Positions 11,270-23,426 of a DNA stretch of 64,000 nucleotides are shown here, in pieces. Location of the stretch: contig CP136063.1 of the NCBI GenBank assembly GCA_032622095.1, positions 270,499,426 through 270,563,425 on the forward strand, given 5' to 3'. The notes under the pieces are model-generated. The model did not search any database. It saw only the letters and a program-made list of their open reading frames with translations, and was not told where the DNA came from. This DNA is from Siphonodentalium dalli (taxonomy: Eukaryota; Mollusca; Scaphopoda; Gadilida; Siphonodentaliidae). The position numbers and the translations under genes are program-made. Position 1 is the first letter of the stretch; each line of letters opens with the position of its first letter.

Positions 11270-12200
11270 GGCCGCTAATGTATTTAATCTTCATGTACAT
11301 GCATGATGCAAGCACAGCCGTTACATGTCGTCTCTAGCTATTTGCTGATGACTCATGTCTCATCTATTCCCATCGGGACCCTAAGATTATTGAGAAGGTA
11401 CTCACTAAAGAGCTTAACCTCCTTAACAACTGGTTTATGAGATCAAATCTCTCTATTCACCCAGGTAAAACTGAATCCATCTTATTTGGAACCCGGAAGC
11501 GTCTGAAAGCAGTGGTCAACTTCTCAGAAAAATTAAATGACCACATTATTATACAGGTTGAGAAAGTCAAATATTTGGGAATCACACTAGACAACAATCT
11601 ATCTGGTGAATTCATAGCAGTGTCAGTCCTTAACAAAGTGAACAATATATTGAAATTCTAGATTGAACAAGATAATTTCTTAACAAACACACTAAGAAAT
11701 TACTTGTACGGTGTCATATGGATTATGTCAACTTATCATGGTATTTTGGTCTTGGTGCCACCTATAAAAACAAACTACAAGTAGCACAAAACAAAATGAT
11801 TAGATTTATTTTGGATTTGAAAGCTCGTCACAGAATTACAGTAAAATAATTTAGAGAAGTAAAATGGTTACCGGTAAAATATAGAGTTGAAAATAGAATT
11901 TTGCTTCTTCTGCATAAAGCTAGAACAAGTGCCAATCCAACATATATGCTACAAGACTTCAATTCAGTAAATCAGATGCATACACACGATACAAGAATTA
12001 GCAGTGGAAATTACTTTTGCCAGATGCTAACCCCCAAATCAAGAAAACTTTCACGAACAACGCAATCAAAGCATGGAACAATCTAGATAAGGGGCACAAG
12101 TTTTTTGATGATTATCCCACATTTAAGACACTGATTAGCCTGCATATATTTCAAAGAATAGTAGATGAGGGAGACTGTGGTTTTATATACTACTGAAATT
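11270..12200 (+). mobile_element. LINE fragment, reverse transcriptase C-terminal half
   Basis: A second, unrelated LINE remnant on the plus strand. From about 11337 the frame reads LFADDSCLIY, the catalytic YADD-type box with Phe in place of Tyr. It continues to NLSIHPGKTESILFGTRKR and EKVKYLGITLDNNL (the KYLGI block). After a stop at 11661 and frameshifts come DYVNLSWYFGL, QNKMIRFILDL and VKWLPVKYRVENRILLLLHKA, the usual order for the CR1/L2-type C-terminal region. The 5' part (endonuclease, fingers, palm A/B) and any ORF1 are absent. The element is broken by at least two frameshifts and stops. The 3' end near 12200 is approximate. Confidence 0.8.
11437..11661 (+). pseudogene. LINE reverse transcriptase thumb fragment
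   Basis: The best-preserved frame of the plus-strand LINE fragment: 74 codons with the HPGKTE motif, where the thumb begins after the FADD box (11338-11349), and the KYLGITLD motif. It is homologous in position, but not close in sequence, to the frames of the two other LINEs in this window, so it represents a separate lineage. The ATG at 11437 is internal to the domain and is not the real start. Confidence 0.75.
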
Positions 12201-13600
12201 GTTCTTAGCCTTGTATATTGTTTTTAGGTTGAGATGACTGCTGTGTGGAAATCAAATGCTGTATTGCAGGGGTGTTTTAATTTATTCCATTTTTACTAGT
12301 TGTTTTACAAATTTCTATGATGTCCCAAGGGGGGGGGGGGGGGCTGTGGTTTCTGTGATGAAGTAAGTGAACACTAGTGTAGCAATATGCTTGCGTGTAT
12401 TTGGCATATCAAACTCATAAAGCTGCTAAAACCTCACAGAACCCACTGACACTCCGGGGGATGGATAGGTATTTGGTCATAGGTATGGGTAAACAATAAG
12501 CATTGACTTATGGAAATTGTGTTATTAGCTTACTTTGATCCTCACTTGGCAGCCACATCTTACCATATATTATAGCTAGATATAGCTAGTATATAGCCAC
12601 GCATACCATTTAAATTTTGCAATACTGCACAAATTAGCACATGTATACCAAAAATGACGACTCATAACTTATGCTGAAGCTTCTAAACTGGTATTCTTAT
12701 ACTCTCATGTTGTTAGGATTAAAATATAGTCATATAAAGCACACAACTGTTCATAGTAATGTGATACATATATATGTGAGCCTAATATTGGTTTTTGATC
12801 TATATCCAACTGACCATATCCTTTAAGACTGGACAGTCTTCGTAATTGAACCAATCATAAGTATTGGGGACCAATATGTCCTTCTTTAAGTGTTATCCCT
12901 GGTAATGATATATTTAATTACAGAGGCTGACCAGTATTAATAATAAAATTATTAATATTAACACCACTGACTAACCATATTAAAACCTTATTGATTAAAT
13001 CTTTTTATGATTATAAATGCACATTTAGATAGTGAGCTCACAGAGATATGTTACTGTCGACCGCTTTTCCATCTAAAATTATTTACATTGCTTTTTCAAT
13101 ATGTATACACTTGACAACTTTGTATAAATTGTATAGATATATATCATTGCCATTAAATAATCTAAAAAAAAAGTCTGGGATAAAAGTTGCAAACTGAGGA
13201 GACACTTCTCTTCAAAAATAACTGTGCACCACACATGCAAACAGAAACTGTTTTATATCGCGTTATATACCTTTATTTAATCGCAATCTTATTCGTAATA
13301 TGTTAAATGTAATATGCATTCTGTAGTATGTCATTCCAATATGGTTATTGATTAATATAATAACAATATCTGGAACCACCACAAAATTTCAAACATGCGA
13401 ACACGCGTACGGCCGTAATAGATCAGGTACGTAAATTTAACTTCCGGTGAAAATTTCAAAACATTTCGGAGAGGACTGTTGGATGATCGGTTTGTATTTT
13501 TGATGAATATTTTCTTTATTATATCATTAATAAGGTTTAGGTTGTCGCAGTATCATTGTAGATGATGCATAACACACATATGTGATATATTTTTTGTTTC
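12201..13600. other. Unassigned AT-rich spacer with a G15 tract
   Basis: No gene or mobile element recognised. A run of 15 G lies at 12329-12343. The rest is AT-rich with frequent stops in all frames. Confidence 0.4.
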
Positions 13601-13604
13601 GATA

Positions 13605-13985
13605 ACGTACTTGAGGCGGAGCTCAAGTAACGAATTTTGTAATTTTTTTGCATGGGGATTTCTATGCAAATCTGCCGAGCAAAAGTTGCACCAACTTCTG
13701 ACTCTGAGTGTAATTTGATGTGGGTTTGGAAACAACAGGTATTTATATTGCGGGTCCACTTGCAACATTATAATGTTGGTATATTTATTTTTGAATTTTA
13801 TATTGATTTTTCAAATGTAGGTCAAGTGGTGTGATTACATAAACAAAATTCTTGATCCGCCAAATAAATAACTGTTATTTCCAATAACATCAGGTCACAC
13901 TCAGAAGTATGTGCAACTCTTTAACGTTGATTTGCATGGAAATCCCCATTCAAAATTGTTCACTTGAATTCCCCTTAAAGTTAAA
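13605..13985. mobile_element. Fold-back (MITE-like) element, ~380 bp
   Basis: Two imperfect inverted arms of about 130-140 bp (13605-13760 and 13848-13985) surround a short AT-rich centre. Matching words include GGGGATTTCTATGCAAATC (left) against the complement of GATTTGCATGGAAATCCCC (right). GTTGCACCAACTTCTGA pairs against the complement of TCAGAAGTATGTGCAAC. It has no coding capacity. It lies immediately beside the next, larger fold-back. Target-site duplication not identified. Confidence 0.6.
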
Positions 13986-14007
13986 CAGACCGTTACTGCA
14001 TTAAACA

Positions 14008-15118
14008 CGCCGCACACGAAGTGATATATCGGTAAAGTGCGTTGCACACGATGTGATATTTGTTGCACGATATTTGTCGCAGACCCTTGCGACGTAAGAT
14101 CCGTGTGCGCACATGGTACGATTTTATTCGTGCGACTTCTGTTTTTATCACTTATGATAGACCGCCGCACACGATGCGATCGGATCGTACGATCTGGTTG
14201 TTTACTTTCTCGTGAATGCAATGGGTTAGTTCTATAGACTAGTAGGCCATATAACTGATTTAATTCTCCACACAAATTCACAATCAAATATTATTTTGCT
14301 GGTGTCCAGTCCACCTGTTTCAATTGTAGTTGTATTGTAGAGGCATGAATGTATTACGCCGTCCAAAATATCCCGCTACTCTGACTTTGAAGGACACTGC
14401 ATGGACGCCATGTTGTGAAATAAAACATGTGATCGACGCGTGTATTAATCGTAGAAAATCATAATTATTTGATTCCTTGCAGGGCAGATCATACGACAAA
14501 ATGTCCTGCGATTTTCCACCGCACACGCTGCGATTTGACCCGTAACGGGTGCCCGATATTTGTCGTACATTATATATCGCATCGTGTGCGGCGGCCTTAA
14601 TGCCTAATCATGGCGGTATATTGTACAACAAATATGGGGCAACGGTTATGGGTCAAATTGTAGCGTGTGCGGTGGAAAATTGCACAACAGTTTGTCGCAC
14701 GATCACTGTCGATCAGACCTGCAAGAAATAAAATATTTTAGATTTTCTATCATGGAGTTGTGCAATTTATTCGAAGTAGCCAATCAGTTTCAACTTGATG
14801 TCCAGCGTGTATTTCAAGTCCAAGTTTATTAGCAAAGTCAGGGTATAACTTCAAACACTTGTTATTTGAATATTGTATTTATCTGCGATAAATAAACAAG
14901 ACCTATACATACTGATATACATGTATAGCCTATCCATATTAATAATAACCCATTGCATTCATGAAAAAGTAAACAACCAGTTTAGTACGATCCGATCACA
15001 TCGTGTGCAGTGGTCTACCATAAGTGACGAAAACAGAAGTCGCACGACCGTTTGCGCACACCGATCTTATAATCGCAAGGGTCTGTGACCGCGACTATTA
15101 TCTTGCAACAAATATCGC
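14008..15118. mobile_element. Fold-back element, ~1.1 kb, with nested inverted repeat
   Basis: The outer arms are 14052-14232 and 14936-15118. The left arm words CGCAGACCCTTGCGA, CGCACACGATGCGATC and TGGTTGTTTACTTTCTCGTG reappear in reverse complement, in reverse order, in the right arm (for example GATCACATCGTGTGCAG and AAAAAGTAAACAACCAG). Inside lies a second inverted pair, about 14495-14580 against 14605-14700, with CCACCGCACACGCTGCGAT mirrored by GCGTGTGCGGTGG. There are no transposase frames; the open frames inside are short. It may be a non-autonomous DNA transposon or one copy nested in another of the same family. Insertion duplication not determined. Confidence 0.7.
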
Positions 15119-17129
15119 CTCATTGACAGAGTTAGGGCAAAAACCAATGCAGGTGTTGGCTTCCATATTGTGCAAAACCTGTGTTTACACTTAATTATAC
15201 ACAGTTATCTTCTGATTTCTATTCTAAAATAAATTTTGTCAAAATCCTCACCCCGGGCCCCCACCACCAGCTTAACTTAGCTAGACAGATACAAATTTGA
15301 GCATTTATATTTACAGTTACAGAGTTTCATTCAGTATTATACATTGTATATACTAAGTACCGTATATGCACACTTCTACATGTTGAGTTGATGTTTGCCA
15401 TATTTTCCAATTCAACATGTATGCCAATTTATGATTTATGGCTGTTTGAAATTAATTTTGATAGTATACATGGGTCATGTACATATACCTGAAACAAGCT
15501 CGTTTCGGGTGTCTACGACTCCAAGTTGTATCATCAATCTATATATACATATGTATATATACATTATTACATTGATGGTTATACATAATACTGTAATGTA
15601 TACATCATCGGAGTCGGAGGGGTCGTCGGTCCATTACGGTATAAGGCTTTTGCAGTGGTGCCTATGGTTATCGCCCATTTCATGAACTTTGCGCACATTT
15701 TTATTTAAGAAACAAAATTAAATTAAACAAAATTATATTTTGATCAGATCAAATTTTATTTTAAATACATTATAATTCTGTTTTCAAACTAACATGGTAC
15801 ACATATTCACGCAGTGACATGCCTGTTCCAGCATGTGCATTAATTAATGTAATTACATACCAGTATTACTAACAATGTCTTTCACTAATACAGAGGTCAG
15901 AGCCAGTTTATTTGACATACATTTATATACGCCTAAATCATGTATGTATCATTGTTTACAGTGCATTGATATACAGACTAGTACATTTCTATACATGTTT
16001 ATTCTTTCATTGATTTTCATTACAGAAACCATACCAGGTGCATACCGGTACATGTGCATGTATACAGATAGACAGGCGACGTCTGCCATGTACTGGTACC
16101 AATGCCAATGTTGCTATGTGTACATCATCATACACAGAAAGAAATGAGAAAAAACACTCTAGACATTGGACAATCTACAATATATGAAGTATTACATGTA
16201 AGTAATCCATCAAATAAGTTTCACATATATTTGCTAGCAGTGGTACTTTGTACAAGTAATTTGTCGCCCATGTACTACCGTATATGTACATGTACGATAT
16301 ATCGCAGCAAACAAACTTTAACAAAGTCAATGTTGTTTTTACAAGAGTCTGATAAAGTCTATGTTTTATAATTCTAATTTCCTATATCTTACAGTTACAC
16401 AAAGATTTATCTGGCATTTGTAATATCTGATTAAAGTTGTACTTGTACATGTAGTACTTAGGGTCATTGTTTTCAACGCCAAACATGCCTGAAATATTTG
16501 GCCACTTCACATATTGAGGGGACTGAGGCCTTTGTCCAGTGTTTTTCCAGGATTGTTAAAAGATGATATATGTAGAATTTTCCTTGGATAAACACGAACG
16601 TGCACACTGTGCATGTACAGGTAGCTTAATTTATTAAAAATAACCTAAACTCTGCGTAATTCATGCTGAGATCTGAAAAATACTGTAATTTATCTCAATT
16701 TTGCCCGAAACATCAAAAGTTTTGGCGATCAGGTATCCAATATGTGCAAAAAAAATTCTAAATTTTTCTGAGCTTCAAAATGTTGGGGGAGGGGCTGTTT
16801 TTTTTTTTGCAATGTGATGAGCATTTAATGATTTTTTGGAATCATTACTAGTACACGTTCACATATACATGTAAAACTATTTAATACTGCATGTACCTGT
16901 ATAGTCTGAACATACAATGTACATGTTCCTGAATTTATATACACAGCTGAATTGTAATATAATATAAGGTAATTCTATCATATATCGAGAATGATATATC
17001 TATCTCGCTTTGATTACAGTTATTTTAAGCACTACAATACAATATAAGAGAAAAGCCATCCAGTATATTTCCTAAAAATGTGGATGATTCTAGATTCACG
17101 GTGAATATCCATCTCAGACTTTCAGTTGT
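15119..17129. other. Unassigned AT-rich spacer, 2 kb
   Basis: No gene, RNA or element is supported. There are numerous ACATGTA and GTACATGTA words. The 90-96 codon frames between 15395 and 16371 have hydrophobic and Tyr/Ile-rich composition expected from TATA-rich DNA. Confidence 0.4.
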
Positions 17130-18460
17130 GGGGGGGGGGGGGGGGGGGTGGTAAATTTGTATTGCCGAGCCAATTATGAAGGCTGATGAGGTAATTTCTT
17201 TATTTTCAGGATAGTCAATGCCAGCCCTACCGTATATGGATGTTGGATTTCAGGATCAACATATGAATAACTGGCTGAATTATTTGTAGTTTGTCCAATG
17301 GTATGTACATCTTTTAATTTATGCAAACTATGTTTTGATGAAATGCAGATGCTGTGGTGTTTATACCATACACTTTTGTAGCCCCCTCCCTCGGTATAGT
17401 GCTAAATGTATTACGTCGTCAAAGGCTGTCCAAAACGAATTTGTGATCAACTCAGGGATGTGGCGACGGGGGGGGGGGGTCGATTTGGCAAATTTCATGT
17501 TCAGATTTTGGTTCAGATCTATAAAAATACCTGAATAATGGGTTGCCAAGTGGATTAGAGTATAGCTTATAGGCTACTTCCCAGGCCTGCGAGGGAAGAG
17601 TTCAATTTATAAGCACAAGAGGGGTTACAATGGAATTACGCAAACTTGTGAATTTGTTGATTCATGTGGGGGGGGGGGGTGGTGCTGATTGGAAATTCCA
17701 AAGGTGCCCCCCCCCAATGGATAATCTCTAGCCAGCTCCCTGTCAACACTAAGAGCTCGGTTAATCAGGGTTGTTTTATCTGGGCAAGTTTGTCAGTTGA
17801 ATAATGGGGGGGGGGGGGTTAGTGGTTTATATATGCAGTGAAGTGATTTCTCAATGAAGTTTACCCTCTGCATGGTCTTTCCCCCATCCATCAGCCATGC
17901 TACTGAAGCGATGATCAACCTGATGGTATCACCCCACCTCCCACTGAATCCTGAATACCAGTTAATTTTGGGGGGCGAATCCTGAATATCAGTTAATTTT
18001 GGGGGTGAATCCTGAATACATGTTAAGAAATAATATGCGATAAATAGACACATACATAGACACATTATGATCCATTATACCTCACATGATACTGGAGTAG
18101 AGTATTTGTGATACTATATAATTTGACGAGATACATTGACAGGTTAATCATTTAAGGGCATGTTATTCTTAACGGTGTGTGATTATTTTTAATACATTTA
18201 ATACATTTGACTCAATCTTGGACAGAATTCTGTTTCCTAGGCCCCAGGAAAAAAATGGACAGCATTTAGTCTCTAGGCGCTTGCCATGATATCTTGCCCC
18301 CACCCGTTCCCAAACAAAATCACCCCACCCCAGAAAAATTGGACATAATTCTGTATCCTAGCCCCCCCCCCCCCGCCGCCCCCCCCCCCCAGAAAAAAAA
18401 TGGACAGCATTTTGTTTCCTAGGCGTTTGCCAGGATTTATTACCCGTTCCCCAAACAAAA
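17130..18460. repeat. Cluster of long poly-G then poly-C tracts with short diverged repeats
   Basis: G runs on the plus strand lie at 17130-17148 (19), 17468-17479 (12), 17668-17679 (12) and 17806-17818 (13). C runs follow at 18362-18374 (13) and 18379-18390 (12). Between them is a short repeated word set, GAATCCTGAATACCAGTTAA (17943, 17979, 18006; a variant near 18630). There is also a duplicated block around GGACATAATTCTGTATCCTA / GGACAGCATTTTGTTTCCTA. Frames here with poly-Gly or poly-Pro are artefacts. Confidence 0.7.
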
Positions 18461-19344
18461 TATCGCGTTATGGGCGTTATAAGGCCGTTATGATACGACT
18501 AATGATACTTTATCATGGCATGGTGGTCGAATATGCCCAAGAAGCTATTCTACCCACTCAATCATACAGATAACTAGCACAAAATATTATTTTGCGCCAT
18601 CAAAACCTGCGTCCAAGATGTTTTGCTTGAACCCGAATACCAGTTAATTCTGGGATATGAATCCCGCGTACCTGAATCCCGCGTACCGAAAGGGGGGGTG
18701 ATACCCTCCAACCTGAACCAACCATACAGATTACAGATTTGCAAAAAAATTTGATTTACGCACATTTATCTAAACACTGCCACCCTTATCATCATGCTGC
18801 CACCTCTGGTCAATAAAGAATCATAATATTTATGGTTTGTCGATAAGTGCGATTGTATTCACATGTATGTGTTGCCTGTTGCAGCTCTAGTTGGAAAATT
18901 CAACCCTTTGGCTAGGGACATAGATAGCAAATTCATGTATGAATTTCTGTTGAGTGTGCCAAATGTGTGTAATAGGGTCTTAAAGATATGGGCGGCGTTG
19001 GCAGTGGGTATGCTGTTAAAATATTGAGCTCCGTCAAAAACCGCCATAAACAGGAAGAATAGTAAAATATAAACATACTGTGTTCTTATACCAATCAGAA
19101 ATATGGCATAAACAGAATGTTATTGTCAAATGTTTTACTTTGTTATGTAAACAAAAGCAAAAAAAGTTATGTTTCCTGGCTTTTGGTTAGATCCGATATG
19201 GTAAACATAAAGAGCGTTATCCCCTCTGTAGAATTGTAAGCCTTCTTAGACACCATTGTTCTTCTAGGGCCATACCACGCCGTATCCAGGTGTTCCTGTT
19301 CGACATATGTTAACTAAACAGGAAACACTTATTTCGTATTACCC
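18461..19344. other. Spacer left of the hairpin satellite
   Basis: No gene recognised. The words TTATGTAAACAAAAGCAAAA (near 19142) and GATATGG..ATAAAGAGCGTT (near 19195) recur to the right of the satellite near 22365 and 22299 in diverged form and opposite order. The two flanks may therefore have belonged to one larger repeated element with the satellite in its middle. Confidence 0.4.
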
Positions 19345-21790
19345 CGCAAAAATTGTCGTCGCCATATAGAGAAGACAGATTTTACACGGGTCATAACAAT
19401 CTCGTATGCCCCGTGTAAAAGTGATATTACCCCGCAAAAATTGTCGTCGCTATATAGAGAAGACAGATTTTACAAGGTCATAACAATCTCGTATGCCCCG
19501 TGTAAAACTTATATTACCCCGCAAAAATTGTCGCCGCTATATAGAGAAGACAAATTTTACAAGGTCATAACAATCTCGTATGCCCCGTGTAAAACTGATA
19601 TTACCCCGCAAAAATTGTCGTCGCTATATAGAGAAGACAGATTTAACAAGGTCATAACAATCTCGTATGCCCTTTGTAAAACTGATATTACCCCGCAAAA
19701 ATTGTCGTCGCTATATAGAGAAGACAGATTTTACACGGGTCATAACAATCTCGTATGCCCCGTGTAAAAGTGATATTACCCCGCAAAAATTGTCGTCGCT
19801 ATATAGAGAAGACAGATTTTACAAGGTCATAACAATCTCGTATGCCCCGTGTAAAACTTATATTACCCCGCAAAAATTGTCGTCGCTATATAGAGAAGAC
19901 AGATTTTACAAGGTCATAACAATCTCGTATGCCCCGTGTAAAAGTGATATTACCCCGCAAAAATTGTCGTCGCTATATAGAGAAGACAGATTTTACAAGG
20001 TCATAACAATCTCGTATGCCCCGTGTAAAACTTATATTACCCCGCAAAAATTGTCGTCGCTATATAGAGAAGACAGATTTTACAAGGTCATAACAATCTC
20101 GTATGCCCCGTGTAAAACTGATATTACCCCGCAAAAATTGTCGTCGCTATATAGAGAAGACAGATTTTACACGGGTCATAACAATCTCGTATGCCCCGTG
20201 TAAAACTGATATTACCCCTCAAAAATTGTCGTGTCGCTATATAGAGAAGACAGATTTTACAAGGTCATAACAATCTCGTATGCCCCATATAAAATTGATA
20301 TTACCCCGCAAAACTTGTCGTCGCTATATCAAGAAGACATATTTTACACGGGTCATAACAATTTCGTATGCCCCGTGTAAAACTGATATTACCCCGCAAA
20401 AATTGTCGTCGCTACATAGAGAAGACAGATTTTTACACAGGTCATAACAATCTCGTATGCCCCGTGTAAAACTGATATTACCCCGCAAAAATTGTCGTCG
20501 CTATATAGAGAAGACAGATTTTACACGGGTCATAACAATCTCGTATGCCCCGTGTAAAACTTATATTACCCCGCAAAAATTGTCGTCGCTATATAGAGAA
20601 GACATATTTTACAAGGTCATAACAATCTCGTATGCCCCGTGTAAAACTGATATTACCCCGCAAAAATTGTCGTCGCTATATAGAGAAGACAGATTTTACA
20701 CGGGTCATAACAATCTCGTATTCCCCGCGTAAAACTGATATTACCCCGCAAAAATTGTCGTCGCAATATAGAGAAGACAGATTTTACACGGGTCATAACA
20801 ATCTCGTATGCCCCGTGTAAAACTTATATTACCCCGCAAAAATTGTCGTCGCTATATAGAGAAGACAGATTTTACACGGGTCATAACAATCTCGTATGCC
20901 CCGTGTATAACTGATATTACCCCGCAAAAATTGTCGTCGCTATATAGAGAAGACAGATTTTAAACGGGTCATAACAATCTCGTATGCCCCGTGTAAAACT
21001 GATATTACCCCTCAAAAATTGTCGTCGCTATATAGAAAAGACCGATTTTACACGGGTCATAACAATCTCGTATGCCCCGTGTAAAAGTGATATTACCCCG
21101 CAAAGATTGTCGTCGCTATATAGAGAAGACAGATTTTACACGGGTCATAACAATCTCGTATGCCCTGTGTAAAACTTATATTACCCCTCAAAAATTGTCG
21201 TCGCTATATAGAGAAGACAGATTTTACACGGGTCATAACAATCTCGTATGCCCCGTGTAAAAGTGATATTACCCCGCAAAAATTGTCGTCGCTATATAGT
21301 GAAGACAGATTTTACACGGGTCATAACAATCTCGTATGCCCTGTGTAAAACTTATATTACCCCTCAAAAATTGTCGTCGCTATATAGAGAAGACATATTT
21401 TACAAGGACATAACAATCTCGTATGCCCTTTGTAAAACTGATATTACCCCGCAAAAATTGTCGTCGCTAAAATTATATAGAAGACAGGTTTTACAAGGGT
21501 CATAACAATCTCGTATGCCCCTTGTAAAAATAATATTTCCCCGCAAACATAGTCGTCGCTATATAGAGAAGACAGGTTTTACAATGGTCATAACAATCTC
21601 GTATTCCCCTTGTAAAACTGATATTACCCCCAAAAATTGTCGTCGCTACATAGAGAAGACAGATTTTACAAGGGTGATAACAATATCGTATGCCCCTTGT
21701 AAAACTGATATTACCCGGCAAAAACTGTCGTCGCTATATAGAGAAGACAGAATTAACAAGGTCATAACAATCTCGTATGCCCCTAGTACA
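19345..21790 (+). repeat. Hairpin satellite: 28 tandem units of 87/88 bp
   Basis: Twenty-eight head-to-tail units contain ATTACCCCGCAAAAATTGTC, GTCGCTATATAGAGAAGACA and a 41-base hairpin (TTTTACACGGG, 19-base loop, CCCGTGTAAAA). Two main length forms occur. The 88-bp form has ACACGGGTC with a perfect stem. The 87-bp form has ACAAGGTC, which breaks it. The 87-bp form predominates on the left (about 19468-20110) and the 88-bp form from 20165 to 21340. Three diverged units near the right end (21489, 21575, 21664) have both arms changed (ACAAGGG with CCCTTGT). Frames with 29-residue repeats (ISYAPCKTDITPQKLSSLYR) arise because 87 is divisible by three; they shift frame at each 88-bp unit, so I do not call a protein. 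Confidence 0.95.
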
Positions 21791-22137
21791 ATTTTTATGA
21801 CCTGGCAAAAGTTTGAAGGTCTAATGTACATCTTTCAAAGCCACGTTGATTCCTGGTGTGATGTTATCTTGCTACTCTTGCTTCATTTATTTACGTTGTC
21901 TGACTCATTTACCATTACTATTTTTGAAGTGTATTGCTCTCTTTTATATCTTCTAACATATAGATTCCAAAAGTAAGCGAGGCCAGCAAGTATTTATGGA
22001 CAAATTGTGGAAACAGCTCTATTATAAATATATTCATCGTATGAGCAGTCTAATCAAATAGAGTTACTGTTCGTTGCTCGTTTCCGCGCTTTATGTCTGT
22101 GGGAATATCTTGTTAATTTTGACCGGGGATAAATACA

Positions 22138-22273
22138 TTACACGGCTTGTTGATGGGGGATACGGTGTGGTATGCCCCGGTCGACTCTCGTATCCCCCTC
22201 GGCTATCGCCTCGGGGGATACGAGCATCTACCGGGGCATACAACACCGTATCCCCCATCAACAAGCCGAGTAA
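22138..22273. mobile_element. 136-bp palindromic element
   Basis: A near-perfect inverted repeat with arms of about 60 bases around a short centre (CTATCG). Pairing words are CGGCTTGTTGATGGGGGATA with its complement ending at 22269, and GTATGCCCCGGT with ACCGGGGCATAC. The inner GTATCCCCC pairs with GGGGGATAC. The ends read TTACACGGCTTG and its near complement. Composition (GTATCCCC, GTATGCCCC) echoes the hairpin loop region of the satellite 350 bp to the left. It probably represents a hairpin MITE; I could not fix a target-site duplication. Confidence 0.75.
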
Positions 22274-22639
22274 CTTATATTATTGGTTACTGGTTTCCTG
22301 ATATGGAAATGATAAAGAGCGTTTATATCATTTGTAGTCGATTAACCAATATAATTGCGCTGTGTTATGTAAACAGAAGCAAAACTTCTGCAACACGAGC
22401 AGACTCTTGTTTACATACACCATCGTACGTCTTGACGACAATATACTATCTACACGCTAATTATGTTTGGCATATGAACAAAACTATATATATTTTAATA
22501 TTCCTTCTGTTGATGGCGATTTGAACAAATATGAATATTTCTGCAACGAACGCCGCCCGTGCCTTTAATGAACTGGAACCTCATTAATGAACATGACTGA
22601 TTTCACATGATTTGACAATATCGATTAATTTATAACTTG

Positions 22640-23400
22640 ATACTGACATAAATATAATATTTGCTCTGACCCCCCCCCCCCCCCCCCATCCCACAATGAA
22701 ATAAATGTTGTGAGAAGTAAATTTTATCCTGGAGACCGAACCACAAATTTGGACATGGCCAATTATTAATTGACAGTATCAATAAATTGGTTGATAATGC
22801 CATAAATATTTGTTCTGACTCGACCCCGCAATAAATTTTATCCTGGTGACCAAACAAACTTTGAGTGTACCAATAAATTTGATGATGATGACATACAAAT
22901 TTGATCTGACCCCCCCCCCCAAAATAAATTTTATCCTGGTGGCTGAACAACTTTAGTGGACATGGGTCACATGACCAATTTGGTGTATCAATAGTGACAT
23001 AAATGTGTTGAGAAGTAAATTTTTATCCTTGAGACCGAACCACATTAATAGACTTGGCCATGTATTTGACGTATCAATGGTTGATAATGACATAAATACA
23101 TGTATTTGTCCCCCACCCCAAATATATGTTATCCTGGTGACCGAGTAACCTTAGTTGTCAAGACCACTTTGATGGTAACAATAAATTGGTTGATACTGAC
23201 ATAAATATTTGTTTTGACAATCCTCCCCCCCCCACTGTTATTATGGAGATATAAATTTTATCCTGGTGCCCGAAACACATTAATGCACTTGAGCGATTTG
23301 ACAGTTTCCATAAATTGATTGATACTGACATATATATTTGTTCTCACTCCTACCTGCGCCTGTGACTGATTTGACTGTTTTAGTGTAAATTGGTTAAACT
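22640..23400 (+). repeat. Degenerate tandem repeat with poly-C anchors, ~90-155 bp spacing
   Basis: Seven loose units start near 22643, 22799, 22888, 22994, 23089, 23199 and 23325. Each has GACATAAATATTTGT followed by a C-rich run, then AATAAATTTTATCCTGGTGA, a CCGAACCACATT-like word and TTGACAGTATCAATAAATTG. The C runs include C18 (22670-22687), C11 (22910-22920) and C9 (23225-23233). It appears old, since units differ widely in length. Confidence 0.7.
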
Positions 23401-23426
23401 CGCCTGAACACAAATTAGATCAGGCT

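Noticed and set aside
19441-20203. Long open frames with 29-residue repeats (ISYAPCKTDITPQKLSSLYR) across the satellite
   Set aside because: The 87-bp period is divisible by three and carries no stop in that phase, so an open frame follows automatically. Every 88-bp unit shifts the frame, and no start, stop or composition pattern supports a protein.
19345-21790. CRISPR array
   Set aside because: Units are 87/88 bp with no unique spacers; the whole unit repeats, and the context is eukaryotic.
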